Translations under genes and position numbers: made by a program
Notes under the pieces: generated by a model
Databases searched by the model: none
What the model was told of the DNA's origin: nothing
Seen by the model: the letters and a program-made list of their open reading frames with translations, nothing else
Source: Acinetobacter oleivorans DR1
Lineage (GTDB): Bacteria; Pseudomonadota; Gammaproteobacteria; Pseudomonadales; Moraxellaceae
Length of the DNA: 64,000 nt
Reading direction: 5' to 3'
Assembly: GCF_000196795.1 (NCBI RefSeq)
Contig: NC_014259.1
Coordinates: forward strand, 1,488,001-1,552,000
In this document: one piece after another, positions 24,688-33,505 of the stretch
Layout of the letters: every line of letters starts with the position of its first letter
Numbering within the stretch: position 1 is the stretch's first letter

Positions 24688-26841
24688 ATGTATCAAGTAC
24701 TTGCTAGAAAATACCGTCCACGTAATTTCAATGAGTTAGTGGGGCAAAACCATGTTTCTCGTGCATTAAGTAGTGCATTGGAACGCGGTCGTCTGCACCA
24801 TGCTTATTTATTTACAGGAACGCGTGGTGTAGGTAAAACTACAATTGCACGTATTTTAGCCAAGTGTTTGAACTGCGAAACAGGTGTGACTTCAACGCCG
24901 TGTGAAGTCTGTGCAACGTGTAAAGCGGTAAATGAAGGTCGCTTTATTGACCTGATCGAAATCGATGCTGCTTCAAGAACAAAAGTAGAAGATACACGTG
25001 AACTTTTAGACAACGTTCCTTATGCGCCAACGCAAGGTCGTTTTAAAGTTTACCTGATTGACGAAGTGCATATGCTTTCTACGCATTCTTTTAATGCGTT
25101 ATTAAAAACACTAGAAGAACCACCAGAACACGTTAAGTTTCTGTTTGCTACGACTGACCCACAAAAGTTACCAATTACGGTCATTTCACGTTGTTTGCAA
25201 TTTACTCTACGACCTTTAGCTGTCGATGAAATTACCAGGCACCTTGGCGCTATTCTTGAAAAAGAGCAAATTAATGCCGATCAGGATGCAATTTGGCAAA
25301 TTGCTGAATCTGCTCAAGGTTCATTACGTGATGCATTATCTTTAACTGACCAAGCCATTGCTTATGGTCAAGGTTCTGTACATCATCAAGATGTTAAAGA
25401 AATGCTTGGCTTGATTGATCGTACAATTATTTATGATTTGATTTTAGCGATTCATCAGAACCAACGTGAGAAAGTTAGTCAGCTTTTATTGCAATTTAGA
25501 CATCAAGCGTTAGATGTTTCACTGGTGCTTGATCAGTTGATTTCGACATTGCATGAATTGGCAATTTTGCAATATCTACCTGATTTGAGTTTGAAATATA
25601 GCGATGAAATCAATCGCAAAATCATGCAACTGTCTAAGCTGATTTCTGCTCAAGATTTGCAGCTTTATTACCAAATCGCATGTAAAGGTCGTTCAGACTT
25701 GCAACTTGCCGTGACGCAAGAGCAAGGTTTTGAAATGTGCGTTTTACGTTTATTAGCATTCCGTCCTTTAGCGCCAAATGAAATTTTAGTATCAGAGCCT
25801 GTTCAACAAAATGGACAAGCAGTGATGAATCACCAAGTACAGCAACAAGTTCAAGATATTGCTCCTGTAAGTGCTGTTCAGCCTGTTGAAGTTATTAGTC
25901 AACCCGTTATGGTTGAACCTGAACCTGAACCTGAACCTGAACCTGAACCTGAACCTGAACCTGAACCTGAACCTGAACCTGAACCTGAACCTGAACCTGA
26001 ACCTGAACCTGAACCTGAACCTGAACCTGAACCTGAACCTGAACCTCAGTCTAATCAGGATTTAATGGTATTTGATCCAAATCATCATGAGTTGATTGGA
26101 CTTGAGTCAGCAGTTGTTCACGAGACTGTTAGTGTTCTGGAAGAAGATTTCATTCCGTTACCAGAACAAAAGTTTGTACAAGTTCAGGCAGAAACCCAAG
26201 CAAAACAAATTGAACCAGAATCAGCTTTTTCTGCTGAGCCTCAAGGTTTGTTTGAGACATCTAGCGCTGAATTTTCCCTTGATCAAGATGCGCCTATAAC
26301 TCCTGATTTGTCTTCTGAACCTGTTATTGAACAACAGTCATTTGTACAAGCCGAAGTAATGGTTCAAACAGAAACAGTTGCAGTTGTGAAAGAGTCTAGC
26401 GAAACTGATAACGGGCAGCTGATGCCTCAAGATATCTTGAAGCTGGCTCCTCAAGTTTTAGAAGGTGAGTGGTCACTTGAAAAGTGGGAATATTGGTTTA
26501 GAAATAGTCAACTTTCACCCGCTGTTCAAGAACTTGCGCAGCATGGTGTGATGACTGGTGAAATTGGCGGCAATACTATTTTCCATATTCCTCAAGAATA
26601 TGAAAATATGCTGACCCAATTGCAGCAAGGCCTTATTGATGCATTAAATGAGCAATGGCCGAATACTCAATTTACAGTTGAATATGGTGCTTTGAATACA
26701 TCTACACCATATACCATTCAAAGTGCGCGTAAAGAAAAAGCTTTTCACCGAGCAGCCGAGCTGTTACAGCAACAGCCAGTTATTAAGAGTCTCATAGAAA
26801 CTTTTGATGGCGAACTACAAAATATTCAATTAAAGCCTTAA
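24688..26841 (+). CDS. dnaX: DNA polymerase III subunit gamma/tau
   Basis: This is the clamp-loader ATPase of the replicative polymerase. Walker A is GTRGVGKT (44-51). Zinc ligands are Cys63, 72, 75 and 78. The DEVH-type Walker B appears in YLIDEVHMLS, and the sensor region is FATTDPQKLPITVISRC. The tau-specific C-terminus (about 580-717) ends the chain. Residues 410-453 are 22 Glu-Pro dipeptides encoded by 22 identical GAACCT hexamers (25915-26046), placed between the clamp-loader part and the tau part. I see no A-run slippery site of the E. coli type for making gamma. The start follows an AAGGAG site. No recR or ybaB follows. Confidence 0.95.
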   Translation: MYQVLARKYRPRNFNELVGQNHVSRALSSALERGRLHHAYLFTGTRGVGKTTIARILAKCLNCETGVTSTPCEVCATCKAVNEGRFIDLIEIDAASRTKVEDTRELLDNVPYAPTQGRFKVYLIDEVHMLSTHSFNALLKTLEEPPEHVKFLFATTDPQKLPITVISRCLQFTLRPLAVDEITRHLGAILEKEQINADQDAIWQIAESAQGSLRDALSLTDQAIAYGQGSVHHQDVKEMLGLIDRTIIYDLILAIHQNQREKVSQLLLQFRHQALDVSLVLDQLISTLHELAILQYLPDLSLKYSDEINRKIMQLSKLISAQDLQLYYQIACKGRSDLQLAVTQEQGFEMCVLRLLAFRPLAPNEILVSEPVQQNGQAVMNHQVQQQVQDIAPVSAVQPVEVISQPVMVEPEPEPEPEPEPEPEPEPEPEPEPEPEPEPEPEPEPEPEPEPEPQSNQDLMVFDPNHHELIGLESAVVHETVSVLEEDFIPLPEQKFVQVQAETQAKQIEPESAFSAEPQGLFETSSAEFSLDQDAPITPDLSSEPVIEQQSFVQAEVMVQTETVAVVKESSETDNGQLMPQDILKLAPQVLEGEWSLEKWEYWFRNSQLSPAVQELAQHGVMTGEIGGNTIFHIPQEYENMLTQLQQGLIDALNEQWPNTQFTVEYGALNTSTPYTIQSARKEKAFHRAAELLQQQPVIKSLIETFDGELQNIQLKP
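25915..26046 (+). repeat. 22 tandem copies of GAACCT inside dnaX
   Basis: There are 132 bases of uninterrupted hexanucleotide repeat, identical in every copy, coding for (Glu-Pro)22. A unit of six keeps the frame whatever the copy number, so slippage would change tract length without breaking the gene. Confidence 0.98.
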
Positions 26842-26985
26842 ATTCATCTGATTTTGATCTGGTGCAGAATATGAAAATAATAGACTTTTCATATTTTTCA
26901 CTGGATTGAAATATTTGGGTCATGTCACTGTCATTGTACTTTTCTATGTTAGCCATTTTAGATTTTAAATGGATTGTACATAGCA

Positions 26986-27138
26986 ATGAAAAGGCAATGC
27001 ACTGGAATAAATTGTTTTAAATATTCATATTTTTTATTAATCGGCGCGATTCTGCTGAGTGGTTGTAACGACTCAGCAAATGATAATTCAAGTACACCAG
27101 AAACAGGTAAAAAGCCTGTAATGCGCTGTGCTCCATAA
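26986..27138 (+). CDS. small predicted lipoprotein, 50 aa
   Basis: A 50-codon frame lies 26 bases before the phospholipase gene. It reads Lys/Arg start, hydrophobic YSYFLLIGAILLSGC with lipobox L-L-S-G-C (Cys27), then a polar Asn/Ser-rich tail ending KPVMRCAP. This is the layout of tiny lipoproteins of about 45-50 residues that Gammaproteobacteria often encode. No family is named. The closeness to the phospholipase on the same strand suggests joint transcription. It lacks a strong ribosome site, so translation is less certain. Confidence 0.6.
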   Translation: MKRQCTGINCFKYSYFLLIGAILLSGCNDSANDNSSTPETGKKPVMRCAP

Positions 27139-27164
27139 ACTTAAATAATAAAAAGAACCTGATC

Positions 27165-29393
27165 ATGATTACACGTCGTAAATTTTTAAATTATTCTTTA
27201 AATATGGGTTTTGGTGCAGCGGCATTGGCAGCGTTCCCATCTAGTATTCAAAAAGCTTTAGCAATACCTGCAAACAATAAAACTGGCACCATTCAGGATG
27301 TTGAACACGTTATTATTTTAATGCAGGAAAACCGATCTTTTGATCATTACTTTGGAACGTTAAAAGGTGTTCGAGGTTTTGCTGACCGTTTTACAATTCC
27401 TCTACCAAGTGGTCGCCGTGTCTGGGAGCAGCTTAGAAGTAATGGGCAAGTTTTAACGCCTTTTCACTTAGATGGTACAGCCAATAATGCGCAGCGTGCA
27501 GATGGTACGCCGCATACGTGGAATGACAGTCAGCTGGCTTGGGACAATGGGCGTATGGCGAATTGGCCAGCCCATAAAACTGATATATCCATGGGTTATT
27601 TTAAAGAAAAAGAAATTCCATATCAGTTTGCACTTGCGAACGCCTTTACGATTTGTGATGCCTACCATTGCTCTATGCACACTGGAACAGATGCAAACCG
27701 TTCTTATCATTTAACGGGTACAAATGGTGCAACACCGACCAAGCGTTCATTTGTAAACAATGAGTGGGACTGGATTGATGGTAATCCAGCTACGGCAGAT
27801 CGCGGTTATACATGGAAGACTTATGCGGAGCGTTTAGAAGAAGCAGGGGTAAACTGGATTTGTTATCAAAATATGCCGGATGAATGGGGCGATAACATGC
27901 TTGGGGCATTTCGTTCATTTAGAAAGGCGAACATTGCTTCTGGTTATCCGGTTGCAAGTGGCGGCGAACCGAATAAACCTTATGCGGATACGGGTCAAAA
28001 ACTACCGTATAAAGCCTATGATGCTGCAACGGATAATGCCAAAAATCCACTCTATAAAGGCATTGCAAATACATTGCCGGGCAATAAACCAGAAGAATAT
28101 CTTGACGCTTTTAAACGCGACATTCGTGAAGGGAAGTTACCTCAAGTGTCTTGGATTAATGCACCATCAATTTATTGTGAACATCCTGATCCTTCAAGTC
28201 CTGTCCAAGGGGCATGGTTTATTCAAGAAATTATTGATGCTTTAACTGCTGTACCAGAGGTTTGGAGTAAAACAGCACTCATTATCAATTTCGATGAAAA
28301 TGATGGTTACTTTGATCATGTACCGTCACCATCAGCACCATCTCGACTCAAAAATGGCCAATACGCTGGCAAATCGACATTAAGTAGTGCAGATATGCAG
28401 GATGAGTATTTTGACCACGCTGCGCCTGAAGGAAGTCATTCTCAGCCTACACCTGATGGACGAGTTTATGGTCCGGGTCCTCGTGTTCCGTTATATGTGA
28501 TTTCACCATGGAGCCGTGGTGGTTGGGTGAACTCGCAAGTTTTTGACCATACGTCTGTGCTCATGTTTTTAGAAAAACGTTTCGGTGTAAAAGAGCCGAA
28601 TATCAGTCCATACCGTCGTGCAGTGTGTGGTGATTTAACCAGTGCATTTAACTTTAAAACACCAAATGCAGATGTTTTACCGCAGCTCAACGGGAAACAG
28701 ACACGTTTGCAGGCCGATGAGCTAAGAGAAAATCAAGAAGCTTTACCAGCTGTTCCTGTACCTACTGATATTAAGTTACCGATTCAGCAAAGTGGCATAC
28801 GTCTGTCGCGTGCGCTACCTTACGAACTGCACACCAGCGCGCGCTGTAAAGCCGATGGTAAAGTGCAATTGATTTTCTCTAATACAGGTCATCAAGCGGC
28901 GGTTTTCCATGTGTATGACAAACTTAATCTAGACCTTATTCCAAAGCGTTATATTGTCGAGCCGAATAAAACTCTAGATGACGAATGGGATGCTTTAAAA
29001 GATAACTTGGGCCGTTACGACTTATGGGTACTTGGCCCAAATGGCTACCATCGTCATTTTAAAGGCGATACTCAACGTATTGTTGATAGTGGCGTTAAAC
29101 CTGAAATTCGAGTGTGCTATGACATTGCTAACGGTGATGTTTACGTAGAACTCATGAATGAAGGAACCAAGGACGCACTTTTGACGGTAAAACCTTGTGC
29201 ATATCGACAAGATGCGCCGTTACAATTTACCGTAAAAGCGGGGCAGGTTGTTAAGCAACACTGGACTTTGGCTGACGTGGGACATTGGTATGATTTTGAA
29301 ATCACGAGTCAGAGTGATCCGTACTATTACCGACGTTTTGCGGGCCGAGTTGAAACGGGTGAAGATTCTTTTAGTGATCCTGCAATGATGTAA
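27165..29393 (+). CDS. plc: phosphocholine-type phospholipase C, Tat-exported
   Basis: This 742-residue enzyme hydrolyses phosphatidylcholine or sphingomyelin to diacylglycerol/ceramide and phosphocholine outside the inner membrane. The Tat signal (ITRRKFLNYSLNMGFGAAALAAF) has twin arginines. The phosphoesterase core has QENRSFDHYFGTLKGVRGF, NFDENDGYFDHV and GRVYGPGPRVPLYVISPWSRGG. The C-terminal ~200 residues hold two beta-rich DUF756-type domains (CKADGKVQLIFSNTG and VCYDIANGDVYVELMN). Length and order match Pseudomonas PlcN/PlcH. Acinetobacter carries two such enzymes with roles in host-cell damage and iron release. I cannot say which copy this is. Confidence 0.93.
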   Translation: MITRRKFLNYSLNMGFGAAALAAFPSSIQKALAIPANNKTGTIQDVEHVIILMQENRSFDHYFGTLKGVRGFADRFTIPLPSGRRVWEQLRSNGQVLTPFHLDGTANNAQRADGTPHTWNDSQLAWDNGRMANWPAHKTDISMGYFKEKEIPYQFALANAFTICDAYHCSMHTGTDANRSYHLTGTNGATPTKRSFVNNEWDWIDGNPATADRGYTWKTYAERLEEAGVNWICYQNMPDEWGDNMLGAFRSFRKANIASGYPVASGGEPNKPYADTGQKLPYKAYDAATDNAKNPLYKGIANTLPGNKPEEYLDAFKRDIREGKLPQVSWINAPSIYCEHPDPSSPVQGAWFIQEIIDALTAVPEVWSKTALIINFDENDGYFDHVPSPSAPSRLKNGQYAGKSTLSSADMQDEYFDHAAPEGSHSQPTPDGRVYGPGPRVPLYVISPWSRGGWVNSQVFDHTSVLMFLEKRFGVKEPNISPYRRAVCGDLTSAFNFKTPNADVLPQLNGKQTRLQADELRENQEALPAVPVPTDIKLPIQQSGIRLSRALPYELHTSARCKADGKVQLIFSNTGHQAAVFHVYDKLNLDLIPKRYIVEPNKTLDDEWDALKDNLGRYDLWVLGPNGYHRHFKGDTQRIVDSGVKPEIRVCYDIANGDVYVELMNEGTKDALLTVKPCAYRQDAPLQFTVKAGQVVKQHWTLADVGHWYDFEITSQSDPYYYRRFAGRVETGEDSFSDPAMM

Positions 29394-29401
29394 GTTTAGG
29401 T

Positions 29402-29442
29402 GGGCAAAAAGAACAGATCATTTTCTTTTGCCCCATTTTTTA
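29402..29442. terminator. terminator between plc and the thioesterase gene
   Basis: A GGGCAAAA arm pairs with TTTTGCCC (plus three pairs past a bulged A). T6 follows on the plus side, between convergent genes. Confidence 0.75.
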
Positions 29443-29874
29443 TAATAAATAACTTTTTAAAGCTTCACGAACTGACTCAGAAATTGGAACAGTCTTACGC
29501 GTTTCGCGATCAACAAACACATGCACAAAATGCCCTTGAGCTGAGGCTTGATCTTGACCTTGTTTAAAGATTGCCAATTCATAACGTAGTGAAGTCGTAC
29601 CAATTTTACCAATCGCCACACCTACCTGAATAATTTCTGGAAATGATAACTCTTGTAAAAAGCTACAAGCTGAATCAACCACTAACCCAATTGACTTTGC
29701 TTCATGAATATCAAAACCTGTTTTCTGAATGAGCAATGCATTGGCTGCTGTATCGAAGTAGCTATAGTAAGTCACATTATTCACATGACCATAGATGTCA
29801 TTATCTGCCCAACGCGTTTGAATATCTAAAAAGAACTTAAATTGATCTCGGGTTTTTAAAACGGGTTTAGTCAT
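29440..29874 (-). CDS. acyl-CoA thioesterase, hot-dog fold (YbgC/4-HBT family)
   Basis: This 144-residue single hot-dog protein has the family motif RWADNDIYGHVNNVTYYSYFD, where Asp is the likely catalytic residue and GHVNN marks the active site. It cleaves acyl-CoA to free acid and CoA in the cytoplasm. Its ATG overlaps the stop of the upstream iron-dependent alcohol dehydrogenase by one base (TAATG), so the two are translationally coupled and probably act on the same carbon source. The substrate is unknown. Confidence 0.9.
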   Translation of the reverse strand: MTKPVLKTRDQFKFFLDIQTRWADNDIYGHVNNVTYYSYFDTAANALLIQKTGFDIHEAKSIGLVVDSACSFLQELSFPEIIQVGVAIGKIGTTSLRYELAIFKQGQDQASAQGHFVHVFVDRETRKTVPISESVREALKSYLL

Positions 29875-31037
29875 TAATGAATCGCCTGATAAATTGCTAA
29901 AGCAGCGGCTTCTGTCATGTCACGTGGGTTATTTTGTAGCAAGCGAGTTTGTAACATGGCATCTTGTGCAAGCCGAGGTAAGCTCGACTCATCAATACCC
30001 AAATCTCTAAGTTTTAAAGTTAAACCACTACGGTCCAAGTGGTTCTGCATATGGTCAATAAACAGATCACACAAGCCATCAGTGCTCCCATTGCTATATG
30101 GATCGAGCCATTGCATAAGCTCTGCATAGTATTTTTTTGCATTGGGCGCATTAAATTTTAATACTTCAACCAACACTAAGGCATTGGTATGTCCATGTGA
30201 CAAATGAAAATGACCGCCCAGTGGGTAAGCTAAAGCATGTACAGCGGCAACAGGTGAGTTTGCAAACGCTTGACCTGCGAGCATTGAGCCGAACAGCATG
30301 TTCTGACGTGCTTCTAAATCATTACCATCTTTAAGAACTTTCGGTAAGTTATGATTTAACAACTTCAAAGCATACTTAGCTAAAATATCGGTGTATATAT
30401 TCTTCTTGTGTTTAGAGGTATATGCCTCAATAGCATGTACCATCGCATCGATACCTGTTGCAGCGGTAATATGTGCTGGAAGGTTTTGAGTAAAAGTAGC
30501 ATCAAGAATTGCTATATCGGCGTACAGTATTGGAGAGACAATCCCCATTTTTGTTGTCTCGCCAGTAGTCACAATTGAAATAGGCGTTACTTCAGAACCT
30601 GTACCAGCTGTCGTTGGAATCAAAATAAGTGGTAGGCGAGCAGTGGTTACTTGGTTTACGCCGTACATCTCTTGCAAACTTTGAGTTTGGTCAGGGTGGG
30701 CGAGTAAAGCAATAACTTTTGCAACATCTAAAGAACTGCCTCCACCAAAACCAATGATGGCATCTACATTTTGCTGTTTTGCATAATTGGCTGCATCTAA
30801 AACAACTTGTTCTGGTGGGTCAGCCTGAACATCTGCATAAATGACATATTCAATGTTGAGGTTATCTAAAATTTGAAGAATTGGCAGGTGCAATTGATTT
30901 TTGACCATACCTGCATCTGTGACTAGCAATAGCTTACGGTAAGCTTTTGAAGACAAAACATTTTGTAATTCTTGTATAGAGCCTAAGCCAGAGATGATAT
31001 TTGGAACGGTTTGAAATTGAAAATGGCTCATATACAT
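29874..31037 (-). CDS. iron-containing alcohol dehydrogenase (type III)
   Basis: This 387-residue member of the Fe-ADH family has the NAD-binding motif GFGGGSSLDVAK, the TTAGTGSEVTPISIVT segment, and iron ligands in GIDAMVHAIEAY and HALAYPLGGHFHLSHGHTNAL. The family oxidises alcohols to aldehydes or the reverse with NAD(P). The start is the ATG at 31037 with AAGGAA upstream. A longer frame to 31085 lacks a ribosome site. It is the first gene of a two-gene operon with the thioesterase, pointing to alcohol/aldehyde/acyl-CoA metabolism. Confidence 0.9.
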   Translation of the reverse strand: MYMSHFQFQTVPNIISGLGSIQELQNVLSSKAYRKLLLVTDAGMVKNQLHLPILQILDNLNIEYVIYADVQADPPEQVVLDAANYAKQQNVDAIIGFGGGSSLDVAKVIALLAHPDQTQSLQEMYGVNQVTTARLPLILIPTTAGTGSEVTPISIVTTGETTKMGIVSPILYADIAILDATFTQNLPAHITAATGIDAMVHAIEAYTSKHKKNIYTDILAKYALKLLNHNLPKVLKDGNDLEARQNMLFGSMLAGQAFANSPVAAVHALAYPLGGHFHLSHGHTNALVLVEVLKFNAPNAKKYYAELMQWLDPYSNGSTDGLCDLFIDHMQNHLDRSGLTLKLRDLGIDESSLPRLAQDAMLQTRLLQNNPRDMTEAAALAIYQAIH

Positions 31038-31331
31038 TATTTCCTTTTTTTGAAAATTATTGTTGAATGGTTCTATAAGATTCAATCTTCAAATAACTTA
31101 GCATAAGACACCTTAAAATAAAGTAGTTCTGAGGCTATTATGTCGAGTGTTATATGAGATAGTCACTACTTTCATGCGGTCAGAGTCAGACGATAGATGG
31201 AGATCATGTAAGTAATTTAAAAGATCATCGAAAGGTGGGCTTTTTGTTATTTATAGGGGGCTGTAGATTTTCCTGAAGGCTGCTAATACATATAATGTCT
31301 TAACAATTTATAATTTTATTCGGTTCAAAAA

Positions 31332-31691
31332 GTGAAAATTTCTAAAACTTTACTTAGTGTTATTGGATGCACTTGCTTCATGCTGAGCTCCGCAGTAATG
31401 GCTAAAACTAGCTCTAGCGTCTATTCACCTAAAAAAGGTGTAATTTGTGATAAATATATTTGTGCTGACAAGAAGGGTATATCTAAAAAACTTACAGCCA
31501 AATACTTAGGAACTCATAAAGCCAACAGAGCATTCTCTCAAGGCGATTTTGATACTTCAGCATTTACACTCTCAAATGGTGTGTTCTGTGATACCAAGAC
31601 AAAACTATGCCATGTCGATCGATATTTTGAGAATGGGCACCGTAGCAAGATTGATAGAACTATGACTGATAAACTTTTTAAAAATAAATGA
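31332..31691 (+). CDS. YcgJ-like secreted protein, 119 aa
   Basis: A signal peptide ends at SSAVMA/KTS. The mature part has four cysteines in two pairs (VICDKYICAD and VFCDTKTKLC), suggesting disulfides in the periplasm. The motif SPKKGVICDKYICADKKGIS recalls the E. coli YcgJ family, whose function is unknown and whose gene lies next to pliG in E. coli. A PliG-like gene is also in this window but 27 kb away. The start must be GTG at 31332, since no ATG gives a signal peptide. The ribosome site is poor. Confidence 0.7.
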   Translation: MKISKTLLSVIGCTCFMLSSAVMAKTSSSVYSPKKGVICDKYICADKKGISKKLTAKYLGTHKANRAFSQGDFDTSAFTLSNGVFCDTKTKLCHVDRYFENGHRSKIDRTMTDKLFKNK

Positions 31692-32111
31692 TTTTTGTCT
31701 TCATTTTGCTTAAAAGCCCATAATATTTGGGCTTTTCTCTAGAAAATATAAGATAAAATAGATTACTAACTAAAAACTATATAAGCTCTGAAAAATCAGT
31801 TTTTTATTTAGGTTTTCTGAATATATCAATAAAAACTAGTTTGATAAGTTGTATTACTGGCATTTAAAGAATTATGGGCTTGCAATTATGATTACGGTAG
31901 CATTTGTTTTAATTAATGCGGACTCTTAACACATTAAATCCTTAATTATCATAGATGAATAGTAAAGCAAAATAATTAATGAATTAATTAGAAAATCAAA
32001 GATGTTATTCAAAATAGTTAACTACCCGTATGTTTGTCACTTATCGGATTTTATAAAAATATTTACCCACTTGTTTATACTAAGTGTTCAAAATAAAAAC
32101 AGGATAATGAT
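31692..32111. other. 420-base non-coding stretch
   Basis: It holds a terminator hairpin at 31712-31736 (AAAAGCCCA / TGGGCTTTT) for the YcgJ-like gene. The remaining AT-rich DNA must include the promoter of the next gene. I see no further gene or repeat. Confidence 0.6.
31712..31736 (+). terminator. terminator of YcgJ-like gene
   Basis: A 9-bp stem AAAAGCCCA / TGGGCTTTT with a seven-base loop and T's in the 3' arm lies 20 bases after the stop. Confidence 0.8.
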
Positions 32112-32885
32112 GTGAAAAAGATAATACTAGCGACAATAATGAGCTTTGGTGGAGTAGGGAGTACTTTTGCAGAATGTACTTATAACTTTGATGCGACACT
32201 AACTCAATTGCAATCTTTAGGTAATCCTTCTATTCAGAAGTTTCCAACTATTACAGGAAATAATTTTTCTTATAAGACATCTCAGCAAAGTCCCATTTAT
32301 TCGGCTTATAGTCAAGATTACCTTTCACGATTTCTAGCAGCAAATGATTCATCTGCTATGTTATACACCAGAGGGGATAAAGTAATACCAACTTCTGGAA
32401 TTGTAGCGTTTGAATATAAAATTAAAGTTCCTACGTTAGGTAATACAGGGTATGTAAATATTTTCCCAGCTCTAGCAGCAGGTATTATGCAGAATGGTAA
32501 AGCTGTGAATTTTATAGTTGCGTACCAACATGGGCCTACGGTTAATAACTTTTATATTAAAACGACTTCAAATGATAGCGCGGTAGTTTCTGATCTTTTT
32601 AACTTAGCTCCGGAAAGTACTTCCGATGGCTACCAAAAAATTGGTATCTATATTAATCAGAACTCTAATCAAGTTGGTTTAGTTTTTAATGGGGTTAACA
32701 AAGGATATTTTGCTACTTTCCCATCCAAACTAGATAACTTGTATTTTTCATTAACCTCTAATTTTTATGATTTAGCAGCAACTGATGCGAATAAAGATGT
32801 TTCGATTGAGTTTCTAATTGATCAATCAAAAATTACACAAACTTATCCTACTGGCACCAAAGATATTTGTGGAGTAGCTTTGTAA
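32112..32885 (+). CDS. secreted protein of unknown function, 257 aa
   Basis: A signal peptide (MKKIILATIMSFGGVGSTFA) is followed by ~237 residues of beta-rich sequence with many Asn, Ser, Thr and aromatic residues. Two cysteines sit at the very ends (ECTYNF and KDICGVAL), likely forming a disulfide that closes the fold. The pattern resembles a lectin-like or jelly-roll sandwich. I recall Acinetobacter-specific families of this type (possibly DUF4882), but cannot confirm it. The start is GTG at 32112 after AGGATAATGAT. It is monocistronic with a UUCG-loop terminator after it. The exported product may act at the surface. Confidence 0.75.
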   Translation: MKKIILATIMSFGGVGSTFAECTYNFDATLTQLQSLGNPSIQKFPTITGNNFSYKTSQQSPIYSAYSQDYLSRFLAANDSSAMLYTRGDKVIPTSGIVAFEYKIKVPTLGNTGYVNIFPALAAGIMQNGKAVNFIVAYQHGPTVNNFYIKTTSNDSAVVSDLFNLAPESTSDGYQKIGIYINQNSNQVGLVFNGVNKGYFATFPSKLDNLYFSLTSNFYDLAATDANKDVSIEFLIDQSKITQTYPTGTKDICGVAL

Positions 32886-32916
32886 AAAGTTTGTTAAATT
32901 TAAAAAAATTCTCATC

Positions 32917-32939
32917 AGCCACTTTCGAGTGGCTTTTTT
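32917..32939. terminator. UUCG-tetraloop terminator
   Basis: AGCCACT-TTCG-AGTGGCT is followed by TTTTT. It ends the secreted-protein gene and lies before the convergent HxlR gene's stop. Confidence 0.85.
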
Positions 32940-32972
32940 ACAGTTAAACGAAAGTGAGATGAACAGAACAAA

Positions 32973-33443
32973 TTATTCCTTATTTCTGCGAGGAATGAGT
33001 TTCAATACCAGATTATTAAGATCTATGACTTGATTAGATGAATCAACAAGCTTTAATTTGAGTTGATCATCTGAATTCTTCTTAAAAACTTTCACGACAT
33101 CTTTATCTGCTTCAATAAAATTACTACCAGATTCAAGCATGGCAAGCAAAACAATATTTAGACTTTTACCTTTTTTGGTGAGTAAGTATTCTTTACGTTC
33201 TCGTACACCCACTTCTTTATAAATTGATAGTTCAAATATTTCTAATTGAATGAGGTGTTTTAGACGATTAGATAAAATTTGCTTCGATATACCTGTATTT
33301 TCTAGAAAATCATTAAATTTCGTTACGCCGTAAAAAGCTTCTCTCAACAATAGGATCGTCCAACTATCGTTCAATATCTCAGCAATTTTGAAGATTCCAC
33401 ATACATCTACTGAAAATCTATGATCTGGAATAATATTTGACAT
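32973..33443 (-). CDS. HxlR-family winged-helix regulator
   Basis: From the ATG at 33443 (GGAG site upstream) the protein has 156 residues. The HxlR domain is clear: CGIFKIAEILNDSWTILLLREAFYGVTKFNDF, then ISKQILSNRLKHLIQLEIFE and ERKEYLLTKKGKSL (wing). A Cys in the first helix (VDVCGI) is where HxlR/MarR-like redox or aldehyde sensors keep their reactive thiol. A C-terminal extension of ~50 residues is less conserved. It is divergent from a 4-oxalocrotonate-tautomerase-like gene over a 62-base gap containing an inverted repeat, suggesting it represses both. Confidence 0.9.
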   Translation of the reverse strand: MSNIIPDHRFSVDVCGIFKIAEILNDSWTILLLREAFYGVTKFNDFLENTGISKQILSNRLKHLIQLEIFELSIYKEVGVRERKEYLLTKKGKSLNIVLLAMLESGSNFIEADKDVVKVFKKNSDDQLKLKLVDSSNQVIDLNNLVLKLIPRRNKE

Positions 33444-33467
33444 TCTATGGAGCTCCAATTAACATGA

Positions 33468-33482
33468 GTCTATAATTTAGAC
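33468..33482. promoter_or_regulatory. candidate HxlR operator
   Basis: GTCTA-TAATT-TAGAC is an exact 5-bp inverted repeat in the divergent gap. A third TAGAC half-site lies at 33484-33488. Confidence 0.55.
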
Positions 33483-33505
33483 CTAGACTTAATTCAGGTA
33501 GCATT

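Noticed and set aside
25915..26046. Could the tandem array be a CRISPR?
   Set aside because: The unit is six bases with no spacers, and it lies in frame inside dnaX.
25871..26065. Open frame reading Leu-Asn repeats over the dnaX hexamer array
   Set aside because: It is the +1 shadow of the GAACCT array. Any frame through a six-base repeat stays open, and there is no ribosome site.
24688..26841. Programmed frameshift site producing gamma, as in E. coli dnaX
   Set aside because: I found no A-AAA-AAG-type heptamer followed by a stable hairpin at the domain III/IV border.
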